The notes under the pieces are model-generated. The model saw only the letters and a list, made by a program, of their open reading frames with translations, was not told where the DNA came from and made no database searches. A program made the position numbers and the translations under genes. From assembly GCA_963712435.1 (NCBI GenBank), contig CAVQIB010000020.1, forward strand, positions 62,001 to 126,000: a stretch of DNA of 64,000 bases, in the 5' to 3' direction. Positions 27,901 through 35,530 of the stretch are shown here, in pieces. The first letter of the stretch is position 1. Each line of letters begins with the position of its first letter. Origin of the DNA: Rhodoplanes sp963712435. Lineage in GTDB: Bacteria > Pseudomonadota > Alphaproteobacteria > Rhizobiales > Xanthobacteraceae.

Positions 27901-28518
27901 CGACCTCGACATCCGCGGCGCCGGCAATCTGCTCGGCGACGAGCAGTCCGGCCACATCAAGGAGGTCGGCTTCGAGCTCTACCAGCAGATGCTGGAGGAG
28001 GCGGTCGCGAGCCTCAAGGCGGGCATCGCCGAGCCGGTCGCGGGCGACCGCTGGTCGCCGCAGATCACCATCGGCACGCCGGTGCTGATCCCGGAGGACT
28101 ACGTCGCCGACCTGTCGGTGCGGCTTGGCGCTCTACCGCCGCCTCGCCGACCTCGAGGACGAGCGCGAGATCGACGCGCTTCGCCGCCGAGCTGGTCGAC
28201 CGCTTCGGCCCGCTGCCGGAGGAGGTGCGAGCACCTGCTCGAGATCGTCGTGCATCAAGGCGCTGTGCCGCCGCGCCAATGTCGAGAAGATCGAGGCCGG
28301 GCCGAAGGGCGCGGTGCTGTCCTTCCGCGACAACACCTTCGCCAATCCGGAGGGGCTGGTCGCGCTTCATCCGCGAGCAGGGCTCCGGCGCGCGCGTGCG
28401 CCCCGACATGAAGGTCGTGTTCTTCGACGATTGGGAGGAGCCGGAGGACCGGCTCAAGGGCACGACCGCGATCCTGCGCCGCCTGGTCGCGATCGCCGAG
28501 CAGGCGAAGGCGGCGTGA
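24945..28518 (+). pseudogene. mfd: Transcription-repair coupling factor Mfd, about thirty frame breaks
   Basis: Mfd displaces stalled RNA polymerase and recruits UvrA. All parts are recognisable in order: the UvrB-like N-terminus (ELLEFPAWDCQPYDRVSPH), the RNA-polymerase-interacting domain (VGDLVVHVDHGIGRFVGL, about 26490), helicase motif I CGDVGFGKTEVALRAAFAA, DEEQ, LTLTATPIPRTLQLALTG and the TRG region. The frame changes about thirty times: densely from 25245 to 26880, again near 27102 and 27133, and between 28131 and 28370. The stretch 27135-28130 is clean. Most breaks are +1. Every fragment keeps conserved Mfd sequence, so recent error is more likely than old decay. Start is ATG 24945, inside sdhE. 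Confidence 0.88.
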
Positions 28519-28529
28519 TCGGACGCCTA

Positions 28530-28562
28530 TTCATCCTCCCCCGCGCAGCGGGGGAGGATGAA
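28530..28562. repeat. Perfect hairpin after mfd
   Basis: Perfect inverted repeat with 15-base arms (TTCATCCTCCCCCGC and its complement) and a GCA loop, placed between the convergent ends of mfd and the DUF4337 gene. It could act as a bidirectional terminator, although no T-run follows. It is the longest member of the hairpin family also seen at 1247 and 9023. Confidence 0.78.
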
Positions 28563-28615
28563 GACAAGGCGTGGACGGCGCGGACAAGTCGCGAGCGACG
28601 ACGCGAATCCGATCC

Positions 28616-29209
28616 TCACACGAAATGCACGGCGTGCGGCGCGAACAGGCCGATGCCCATCAGCACGAGCCCGCCGATGCTGAGCGCGCCGGCGGCGAAG
28701 GCGAGCGCCATCATGCCGGTGATGACGGCCGCCGAAGCGAGCACGATGCCGACCTGAAAGGCGGCCGAGGCAAGCTCGAAATGGTGATATTTCGCCATGT
28801 TGGTGTCGCGGCTGTGCTCGGCCGCCGTGGCGCGCGCGACCAGTTGCTTGCGGCCCTCGCCGGTCTCCGGCTCATCGTCATAGCGGTTGACCGTTTTCTG
28901 CCAGGCCTCGATCTGTTTTTTCATGGCGGCCTTGACTGCGGAATCCGCGTTGGCTTCCGCCTCGATCGTCATCGCTTCGGCGGCGGTGCGCACCGCGGTC
29001 ATGCGGACCGTCTTCGCCTGGAAGAACGCCCACAGATTCGACGCCTCGACGTTTTCGCTGATCGCCGCGGTCTGCGCGCTTTTCCCGAACGTCTCCGAGA
29101 TCGCGAGAAACAGCGCGATCACCGCGATCAACAACGCGATCTGCTTGTTGTGCCCGGCGGCATGCCCGACATGCTCGGCATGCTCCATCTTCTCGTGCGC
29201 GCCACCCAT
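28616..29209 (-). CDS. DUF4337 membrane protein
   Basis: Protein of 197 residues with one N-terminal hydrophobic segment (KQIALLIAVIALFLAISETFG) and two near the C-terminus, with a charged helical middle (TIEAEANADSAVKAAMKKQIEAWQKTVNRYDDEPETGEGRKQL) that may be periplasmic. The pattern matches the uncharacterised DUF4337 family. A His-rich N-terminus (HEKMEHAEHVGHAAGHNKQ) might bind metal. Start ATG 29209 is chosen because it gives this N-terminus; an in-frame extension to 29299 is not conserved-looking. Confidence 0.8.
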   Translation of the reverse strand: MGGAHEKMEHAEHVGHAAGHNKQIALLIAVIALFLAISETFGKSAQTAAISENVEASNLWAFFQAKTVRMTAVRTAAEAMTIEAEANADSAVKAAMKKQIEAWQKTVNRYDDEPETGEGRKQLVARATAAEHSRDTNMAKYHHFELASAAFQVGIVLASAAVITGMMALAFAAGALSIGGLVLMGIGLFAPHAVHFV

Positions 29210-29381
29210 GGACACCCCGCCTTGACGTTTGCCTCCGCGAACGAATAGCGGAGCAGCCGGTTCGCGCAAGGGGCCCGCAGCGCCGGTGCGACGCTGCATC
29301 CGCTGAATTCGGGCGACCGAGATCGCTTGCGAATGAAATATCCGGATGGCGTGTCGTTTGTTTTTCTAAGAGGGCCCCACC

Positions 29382-29410
29382 TTCCAACCAGTTCCATTTG
29401 CTCTGCTTCC
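29382..29410 (+). promoter_or_regulatory. Shared upstream motif, copy 1 (weak)
   Basis: TTCCAACCAGTTCCATTTGC, 70-100 bases before the multicopper oxidase ATG. It matches the motif at 31610 and 34299 (AACCTATTCTATTT) at 11 of 14 positions and keeps a TTTGCTCT continuation shared with copy 2. Possible common promoter or regulator site. Confidence 0.4.
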
Positions 29411-29479
29411 GCTCCTCGCATACAGCCGTACTCCCAGTGACCGGAGGACGTCCGGCATTTTCGGAGAGCCGAGGCGCCT

Positions 29480-31408
29480 ATGACGATCAATCGTCGGTTA
29501 TTCCTGACCTATGCGGGCGGTACGGCGTTGGCCCTGCTCGCCGTCGACGCGTTCGGACGCAGGCGGGCCGTCGCGCGCGCGCTGCCCGGCGGCACGCTCG
29601 ATGTCCGGAATGTTCCGAAATTCGTCACCCCTTTGACGATTCCGCCCGCAATGCCGCAATCGGGCGGCAACGCCTACGCCATTGCCGTTCGTCAGTTCTC
29701 CCAGCAGATTTTGCCGCCGCCGTTCGGCGCGACCAGAGTGTGGGGCTATGGATCGAGCACGGACGACGGCTCGTTTCATACGCCCGCCTTCACGATCGAG
29801 GCGAAGCGCGGCGTTCCCGTCGAGGTCGCCTGGATCAACGATTTGAAGGACCACGCCGGCGGCTACCTGCCGCACCTTCTTCCCGTCGACCCGACGCTGC
29901 ATTGGGCGAACCCGCCCGGCCCGCGCGACCGGCGAGCGCGGCCGACGGCGACGCCCGCGGCCTATGCCGGACCCGTCCCGATCGTCACGCATGTCCACGG
30001 CATGGCGGATGTCGAGGATTGGAGCGATGGCTATCCCGAAGCCTGGTACCTCGCCGCCGCGTCCAACATCCCGGCCGGCTATGCGACGGTCGGCACGTGG
30101 CACGACTTTTTCCGCGGCAAATGCGGAGGGGCCGGCTGGTCGCCGGGGCAGGCGACGTACCGCTACCCCAACACGCAGCGGCCCGCGACCTTGTGGTTCC
30201 ACGATCACGCGCTCGGCGTCACGCGGCTCAATGTCTATGCCGGCCTCGCCGGCTTCTACCTCATCCGCAGCGATGATCCGGCGGATCATCCGACGGTGGC
30301 GGGCGGCAATGGTCCGGCCGTATTGCCGAGCGGGCAATACGAGATCCCGCTCGCGATCCAGGACCGGTCCTTCAACGCGGACGGGTCGCTGTTCTACCCG
30401 GAGTCGCGGCTTTTCTTCGATCGCTATGGCGGGCCCTATCTTCCGACCTGCAATGTCTCGCCGATCTGGGTTCCCGAGTTCTTCGGCAACTGCATGATGG
30501 TGAACGGGAGGACCTGGCCGTACTGCTCGGTTGAACCGCGCCGCCACCTCTTGCGAATCCTGAACGGCTGCAATTCGCGTGTCCTTGTCCTCGCGTTCAG
30601 CGATCCGCGCATCGAGATGTGGCAGATCGGAAGCGACGGCGGCTATCTGCGCGCGCCGGTCCGGCTGACGCGGCTTCTTCTGGCGCCGGCGGCGCGGGCC
30701 GACGTCATCGTCGATTTCGCAAGCCTCAGGCCCGGCGCGACGGTCACGCTGCGCAATGTCGGACCCGACGAACCCTACAACGGCGACGATGACGAGGCGG
30801 CCGATCCGCGCACGACCGGGCAGGTCATGCAGTTCCGCGTCGATCGGCGGCCGACGGGCCCCGATCCGACCACGCGCCCCGCGCAGCTCGCCATGCCGGA
30901 GATCGCCGCCTTGCCGGGGGGCGCGCAACGCGCGATCGCGCTCCTTGAAGCGACGACGCTGACGGCCGACGGAAAGGAAATCCCGATTGAAACGACCTTG
31001 GGCGTCATCGATCCTGCAGTCGGCCTGCCGAACGGCGTGAAGGCGCTCGCGTGGCATGATCCCATCAGCGAAAATCCGTCGGCCGGCGAGATCGAAACCT
31101 GGGCGCTGTACAATTTCACCGAGGACGCGCACCCGATCCACGTCCACCATGTGTTTTTCCAGCTGATCGATCGCCAGCGGTTCAACAAGAAAACCGGCGC
31201 GCTGATCGGGAAAGCGCGGCCGCCGCGACCGGAAGAGAACGGCTGGAAGGACACCGTGATCGCCTTCCCGAAGGAGATCACGCGCATTCGCATGAAATTC
31301 AGCAAGAACGGTCAGTTCGTCTGGCACTGCCACATGCTCGAGCACGAAGACAACGACATGATGCGGCCGTTCCGGATCGGTCCGACGCAGGCCGGGCAGC
31401 CCGTGTGA
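29480..31408 (+). CDS. Multicopper oxidase, CotA/bilirubin-oxidase-like, Tat-exported
   Basis: Laccase-type periplasmic oxidase of 642 residues. The N-terminus NRRLFLTYAGGTALALLAVDAFG is Tat-like (twin Arg plus hydrophobic stretch). Copper ligands are visible as THVHGM, LWFHDHALG, HPIHVHHVFF and the type 1 site HCHMLEHEDNDMM near the C-terminus. Layout and length resemble CotA and bilirubin oxidases. Likely substrates are phenolics, metals or bile-pigment-like compounds; none can be fixed. It is followed by an OprB porin and other envelope genes. Confidence 0.9.
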   Translation: MTINRRLFLTYAGGTALALLAVDAFGRRRAVARALPGGTLDVRNVPKFVTPLTIPPAMPQSGGNAYAIAVRQFSQQILPPPFGATRVWGYGSSTDDGSFHTPAFTIEAKRGVPVEVAWINDLKDHAGGYLPHLLPVDPTLHWANPPGPRDRRARPTATPAAYAGPVPIVTHVHGMADVEDWSDGYPEAWYLAAASNIPAGYATVGTWHDFFRGKCGGAGWSPGQATYRYPNTQRPATLWFHDHALGVTRLNVYAGLAGFYLIRSDDPADHPTVAGGNGPAVLPSGQYEIPLAIQDRSFNADGSLFYPESRLFFDRYGGPYLPTCNVSPIWVPEFFGNCMMVNGRTWPYCSVEPRRHLLRILNGCNSRVLVLAFSDPRIEMWQIGSDGGYLRAPVRLTRLLLAPAARADVIVDFASLRPGATVTLRNVGPDEPYNGDDDEAADPRTTGQVMQFRVDRRPTGPDPTTRPAQLAMPEIAALPGGAQRAIALLEATTLTADGKEIPIETTLGVIDPAVGLPNGVKALAWHDPISENPSAGEIETWALYNFTEDAHPIHVHHVFFQLIDRQRFNKKTGALIGKARPPRPEENGWKDTVIAFPKEITRIRMKFSKNGQFVWHCHMLEHEDNDMMRPFRIGPTQAGQPV

Positions 31409-31730
31409 GCGCTTGCGTGCGGATGCGCCGGCGCCGCCAGGAAACCGACGCCCTTGAACGATTATGTGGCATAACGACCGGGCGCGCGCCGCAGCCCGCG
31501 CGGTCGCGCCGCGAGCCTGCTGTGGCGGACCGGCCACGTTCAAGTAGAATATTGCTGCTAAGTTACATTACTTACTACTTCGTCTAATCTAGATTACAAA
31601 AGCTCTAGTCTCCAACCTATTCTATTTGCTCTTAGATTTCACTCGGCGCATACGGTTCAGTGCAAGTGGTTCGCAGGTGCAGGGCGCGCGGTCCGCAGCT
31701 TGCTGGGCCGTCGTTTTCGGGGGTGGGGCA
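31409..31730. other. AT-rich promoter region before the first OprB gene
   Basis: About 320 bases without a gene. The part from 31540 to 31650 is AT-rich, contains the palindrome AATCTAGATT (about 31585-31594) and the shared motif at 31610-31640, and is the likely promoter region of the OprB gene. The first 100 bases after the oxidase gene hold GC-rich sequence but no clear terminator. Confidence 0.5.
31610..31640 (+). promoter_or_regulatory. Shared upstream motif, copy 2
   Basis: Contains AACCTATTCTATTT followed by GCTCTTAGATTTC, 90-120 bases before the OprB ATG. The 14-base core is identical to the copy at 34302-34315 ahead of the barrel-like gene. Both are followed further down by a CGCAGGTGCA stretch. 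Confidence 0.55.
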
Positions 31731-33299
31731 ATGAACAACGACCTTGGGCGCGTGCTTCGCGTCAACTCTGGTCCGTCCAGCGGCTACAATACGGACCGCC
31801 GGAACGCCTCCGGGTTTGAATCCACGAACTTCCGCGCGGGCGGCGATGGGGCGGTGCGCAGACGCGGCGGCGCGGTGGCGCGGTTTGCGGCGGCGCTCGC
31901 GCTTTCGACCTGCATGAGCCTGCCGCTGACGGCGGCGTGGGCCGAGGAGGAGGCGCGGACGGACGGCGTCCCCGATCCCTCGATCGCCACCAGCCTGCCG
32001 CCGTGGCTCGGCACGACCTTCGGGCTGCGCCCGTGGCTCGCGGCGGCCGGCATCACCTATCAGCTCAATCAGATATCCGAGGGCTGGCGCAATTCGCAGG
32101 GCGGCGAGAAGCTCGGCAACACCTATGTCGGCCGGACCGAACTGGTGGTCGACGCCGATCTCGAGCGGCTGCTCGGCTGGAAAGGCGGGTCGGCGCATGC
32201 CAACGGTTTCTGGATCCAGGGACATGGCCTGTCGGGCTACTATGTCGGCAATCTTCTGGCGGTCAGCAATATCGAGGCGCTGCCGACCGTCCGCCTGTTC
32301 GAAGCCTGGTTCGAGCAGAAGCTGTTCAACGACACGACCTCGATCCGGCTGGGACAGCTCGCCGCCGACTCGGAGTTCATCACCAGCGACTATGCCGGCC
32401 TGTTCATCAACGGCACGTTCGGCTGGCCGGGCATCACCGCGGCCGACCTGCCGAGCGGCGGGCCCGCCTATCCGCTCGCCACGCCGGCGGTGCGGCTGAA
32501 AATCGATCCGACGCCCAACCATTCGTTCCTGATCGCGGTGTTCAACGGCGATCCCGCCGGGCCGGGCCCGGCCGACCAGGACCCGCAGCTGCGCAACAAA
32601 TACGGGACCAATTTCCGCGTCCAGGATCCGCCCTTCGTGATCGGCGAGGCGCAGTTCAGGTACAACGCCGTCAGCGGGCTTCCCGGCACGCTCAAATTCG
32701 GCGGCTGGTATCATTTCGCCTCGTTCGAGGATCAGCGCTACGGCAGCGACGGCATTCTGCTCGCCGACGAGGAGAACAGCAGCGGCTTCCCGGTCACCCG
32801 CAAGAGCAACAACGGCCTCTACGCCGTGATCGACCAGCAGCTGCTCGCGCTGCAGGGCGGCGAAGCGGACAAAGGGGTGGGCATGTTCGCGCGCGTGTCG
32901 GCGAGCCCGAGCGACCGCAACCTGATCGACCTGTATGTCGACGCGGGCCTGAACTTCAAGGGGCTCGTGCCCTACCGGCCGGACGACGCCTTCGGCGTCG
33001 CCTTCGGCTACGCCCGCATCTCCAGCCGCGCGCGCGCCTTCGACCAGGACGTCGCGTTCTTCGCCACGCTGCCGCAGGAGCCGGAGGGATTGCCCGGCCT
33101 CGCGCCGCCGCTGCGCGACTACGAGGCCGTGCTGGAGCTCACCTACCAGGCGCAGATCGTGCCGGGCTGGACCATCCAGCCGGACTTCCAGTACATCTTC
33201 CATCCCGGCGGCCATGTCGCCGATCCGGCCGACCCGGACGGCCTGCGGCCGCTGCGCAACGCGGCCGTGCTGGGGGTGCGCACCACCATCCGCTACTGA
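31731..33299 (+). CDS. OprB-family carbohydrate-selective porin
   Basis: Outer-membrane porin of up to 522 residues with the OprB barrel signature: LFEAWFEQKLFNDTTSIRLGQLAADSEF, TFGWPGITAADLPSGGPAYPLATPAVRLKI and a C-terminal aromatic residue (TIRY). The hydrophobic signal segment (FAAALALSTCMSLPLTAAWA) lies about 50 residues after the ATG at 31731, so the true start may be the GTG at 31855. OprB porins take up sugars and other small solutes; selectivity is unknown. A second OprB lies at 35531-36936. A terminator follows. Confidence 0.88.
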   Translation: MNNDLGRVLRVNSGPSSGYNTDRRNASGFESTNFRAGGDGAVRRRGGAVARFAAALALSTCMSLPLTAAWAEEEARTDGVPDPSIATSLPPWLGTTFGLRPWLAAAGITYQLNQISEGWRNSQGGEKLGNTYVGRTELVVDADLERLLGWKGGSAHANGFWIQGHGLSGYYVGNLLAVSNIEALPTVRLFEAWFEQKLFNDTTSIRLGQLAADSEFITSDYAGLFINGTFGWPGITAADLPSGGPAYPLATPAVRLKIDPTPNHSFLIAVFNGDPAGPGPADQDPQLRNKYGTNFRVQDPPFVIGEAQFRYNAVSGLPGTLKFGGWYHFASFEDQRYGSDGILLADEENSSGFPVTRKSNNGLYAVIDQQLLALQGGEADKGVGMFARVSASPSDRNLIDLYVDAGLNFKGLVPYRPDDAFGVAFGYARISSRARAFDQDVAFFATLPQEPEGLPGLAPPLRDYEAVLELTYQAQIVPGWTIQPDFQYIFHPGGHVADPADPDGLRPLRNAAVLGVRTTIRY

Positions 33300-33318
33300 A
33301 ACGTCAGGCGAGGAGGCG

Positions 33319-33353
33319 GGAGTCCGCTCGGATTGAAACGAGCGGACTCCTTT
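33319..33353 (+). terminator. Rho-independent terminator after OprB
   Basis: Perfect 12-base stem, GGAGTCCGCTCG and its complement, with an 8-base loop GATTGAAA, followed by TTT. It lies 20 bases after the OprB stop and also faces the end of the convergent unknown gene at 33445. Confidence 0.85.
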
Positions 33354-33444
33354 GCGTTGAGGCGTCATTGCGGAACGCCGCAGCCGTTCGGACGTCACGA
33401 CGCTCCGCGCGTCCTCACGCAAGTTGCATCGCGCGCGCTGCGGT

Positions 33445-33921
33445 TCACCGCTTGGCGTCTTCCAGCGCCTTTTCGAACTCCGGCTGCTTTTCTTCGTGTC
33501 GGCGCAGAGTTTCGAGAATGAAAGGCTTGGCTGAGCGGTCGCACCAGGCCTTGAGCGAGCCGGGCGATCCGCTGGCCTGCTGCCGGTCGAGCAGCTGAAG
33601 CTCGTGGCGAGCCACCTGGCGCGCGGCGTCGGCAGCCGTGACCCTGACTTTTTCCGCCATGTCCTCCGGGAGGTCGACGCTGACGCGGTTCTTGACCTGT
33701 TCGGCAAACGCGTTGAGCGACCCCGGCCCGTTCTTCAGGTCGGAGAGGAACTGCGAATCCTGATCGACGCACACCGCCGCGAAGTTCTGCGCCATGTAGG
33801 CCGGCACGAGCAGGCGAACAAGCGCGTCCATGTCCTTGGCGTTGGCGCTCGGCGACACCAAGCTCCCAAGGCAGCCGAAGAGCGCGCCAGCAATACCGAC
33901 CGAACCCGTTCTGATTTTCAT
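33445..33921 (-). CDS. Secreted protein of unknown function
   Basis: A 158-residue protein with a signal peptide (MKIRTGSVGIAGALFGCLGSLVSPSANA) and a charged, mostly helical mature part with two Cys residues (AAVCVDQD and KAWCDRSAK) that could form a disulfide. I do not recognise the family. It is the only - strand gene among the + strand envelope genes here. An 18-base perfect palindrome sits 31 bases upstream of its start, suggesting its own regulator. Confidence 0.78.
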   Translation of the reverse strand: MKIRTGSVGIAGALFGCLGSLVSPSANAKDMDALVRLLVPAYMAQNFAAVCVDQDSQFLSDLKNGPGSLNAFAEQVKNRVSVDLPEDMAEKVRVTAADAARQVARHELQLLDRQQASGSPGSLKAWCDRSAKPFILETLRRHEEKQPEFEKALEDAKR

Positions 33922-33951
33922 CGATCCAGCCCCGCGCGCGCCCCGAGTGAG

Positions 33952-33969
33952 ACGAACTTATAAGTTCGT
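33952..33969. promoter_or_regulatory. 18-base perfect palindrome, putative operator
   Basis: ACGAACTTATAAGTTCGT is a perfect 18-base palindrome with an AT-rich centre. It lies 31 bases upstream of the start of the secreted-protein gene (- strand), where it would overlap the promoter. Its shape fits binding by a dimeric repressor of the TetR, MarR or HxlR type; no such regulator gene is in the window. Confidence 0.65.
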
Positions 33970-34298
33970 GGATTCCGGGAATGCAATGTCAATGACGACG
34001 ACGCAGCGGGGCAAAATGCGGCAGTGACTTCCGACTCGAAGGCCCTTGCGCAGGCCGATGCGGTGCGCGCTTCAAGTCCGGACCGCTGCAGCCGTGCCCG
34101 GAGTCGCAGCCCGATAGTGGACGACATAACGAGGCCAGCGCTCGCGCGCCCACCTAAACAGTGGACACCGCACGCGCCGTAAGATCGGCCGCCGCATTGC
34201 GCGCAAGGCCGGGCGGCGGATCAGCGCGACGCGCTTTTGTGACGGAATAGTCACGCCCGGCATAAAGCCGACCGCGAAGCCGGCAAAACCTCTCTACT

Positions 34299-34320
34299 TT
34301 CAACCTATTCTATTTTCGCG
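34299..34320 (+). promoter_or_regulatory. Shared upstream motif, copy 3
   Basis: TTCAACCTATTCTATTTTCG, with the 14-base core AACCTATTCTATTT identical to copy 2 upstream of OprB. It lies about 155 bases before the barrel-gene ATG. TTCGCAGGTGCA-GGC follows about 50 bases later, as in copy 2, so the similarity extends into the leader. Confidence 0.55.
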
Positions 34321-34474
34321 CGCTCCCGCTTTCAGGTTAGAAATTTTCTGCATTTCATTCGCAGGTGCAAGGCAAAGTGTGCTGGTTCGTCGGGGCGCAA
34401 GCTCGAGAAGGCGCCGATCACGCGCGTCCTTCGCCCTGTCCATATCGGCGCCGCTCATCGAGGGGAACGCAACC

Positions 34475-35494
34475 ATGACACACGTTCATTTTGCTCGCAG
34501 GCAAACCAAATCGTGCGCCGCGGCATCGTGGCGGGGCCTATGTGCGGCCGCGGCGTTGCTCTGCGCGGGTGAAGCCGCGCAGGCCGCGGATGCGTCCTGG
34601 ACCAACCTCTATCCCGCGGGTTTTGCCGGCAGGCCCGTCGTGCAGACGCAGACGGCCGACAAGAAGGCCGACGCCAAGAACGGCCACGACCCGTTCGATG
34701 TCGATTCGGAGCATATTTTCGGCATTACGCACGGCACCGACATCGGCGAGAAAGGAGAAGTCGAGTTCGAGTACGAGCCGATCGCCGCGATCGGCAAGCG
34801 GTTCGGGACCTATTTCGGAACGGCCCAGGCCGCCTTTCTCAAATACACCATCACCGACAGTTTCCGGATCGCGCCCGCTGTTCTGTTCATGACCCACGAT
34901 ATCCGAAACGTGCCGGGCTTCGTCGATCACAATCAGGCCGAGGTCGGCGGCGCGTTGCTGGAGCTGCGCTATCGCATCTTCGATCGCGAGACCGGGCCGT
35001 TCGGGTTGACGCTCAGCTTCGAGCCCGGCTGGACCCGGGTCGACGGACTGACCGGCGACCGCGTCGAGCAATATGGCAGCGAGTTCGCCATTCTGATCGA
35101 CAAGGAGATCATCCACGACCGCCTCTATGGCGCGTTGAATTTCTCCTACGATCTGTCGGCGACGCGCCTGCATGACACCGGAGAGTGGTTCCACGATTCG
35201 GCGGTCGGCATCGATCTGGCGCTGTCCTACCAGTACTTGCCCGGAATGCTGGTCGGGGTGGAGGCGCGCTACGCCCAGCAATATGAGGGGATGGGGATCG
35301 ACCGGCTCAAGGGCGAAGCGCTGTATGTCGGGCCGACCTTCTTTGCGAGGCTCGGCGAGCGCGCCTCGCTTTCGGGCGCATGGAACATGCAGGTTGCGGG
35401 CAAGGCCGTCGACGAGATCGGCGCACTCGATCTGGTCAATTTCGAGCGGCATCAGGTGATGTTGCGGCTCGCCATCCTGCTGAACCCGAAGTAA
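34475..35494 (+). CDS. Probable outer-membrane beta-barrel protein, unknown function
   Basis: A 339-residue protein with a signal peptide (hydrophobic GLCAAAALLCAGEAAQA, cleavage near residue 40) and a mature part made of alternating short beta strands typical of outer-membrane barrels (GEVEFEYEPIAAIGKRFGTYFG, AEVGGALLELRYRIFD, GIDLALSYQYLPGMLVGVEARYAQ). The C-terminus ends in RLAILLNPK. I cannot name the family. Neighbouring porins and the shared upstream motif suggest co-regulation with OprB. A hairpin follows the stop. Confidence 0.75.
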   Translation: MTHVHFARRQTKSCAAASWRGLCAAAALLCAGEAAQAADASWTNLYPAGFAGRPVVQTQTADKKADAKNGHDPFDVDSEHIFGITHGTDIGEKGEVEFEYEPIAAIGKRFGTYFGTAQAAFLKYTITDSFRIAPAVLFMTHDIRNVPGFVDHNQAEVGGALLELRYRIFDRETGPFGLTLSFEPGWTRVDGLTGDRVEQYGSEFAILIDKEIIHDRLYGALNFSYDLSATRLHDTGEWFHDSAVGIDLALSYQYLPGMLVGVEARYAQQYEGMGIDRLKGEALYVGPTFFARLGERASLSGAWNMQVAGKAVDEIGALDLVNFERHQVMLRLAILLNPK

Positions 35495-35499
35495 CGACA

Positions 35500-35516
35500 G
35501 CGCCGAAAATCGGCGC
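35500..35516. terminator. Hairpin between convergent barrel and OprB genes
   Basis: Stem GCGCCGA and its complement around an AAA loop, directly after the barrel-gene stop and facing the end of the second OprB gene. It is short and has no T-run, so termination activity is uncertain. Confidence 0.45.
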
Positions 35517-35530
35517 GCCACCTGCGGCCG

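Larger units (their letters stand above)
33922..34474. other. Divergent regulatory region between the unknown secreted and barrel genes
   Basis: About 550 bases with no supported gene. It contains the palindrome at 33952-33969, an inverted repeat GTGAC-N6-GTCAC at 34239-34254, and the shared motif at 34299-34320. Open frames crossing it have shadow composition. Confidence 0.55.

Noticed and set aside
24945..28518. Programmed frameshifting in mfd
   Set aside because: Around thirty sites, no shared slippery sequence or following structure, and a mix of +1 and -1 changes make a programmed mechanism implausible.
34239..34254. GTGAC-N6-GTCAC as a Crp/Fnr-type site
   Set aside because: Half-sites are close to TGTGA/TCACA but the spacing is two bases too long for that family, and no regulator is nearby.
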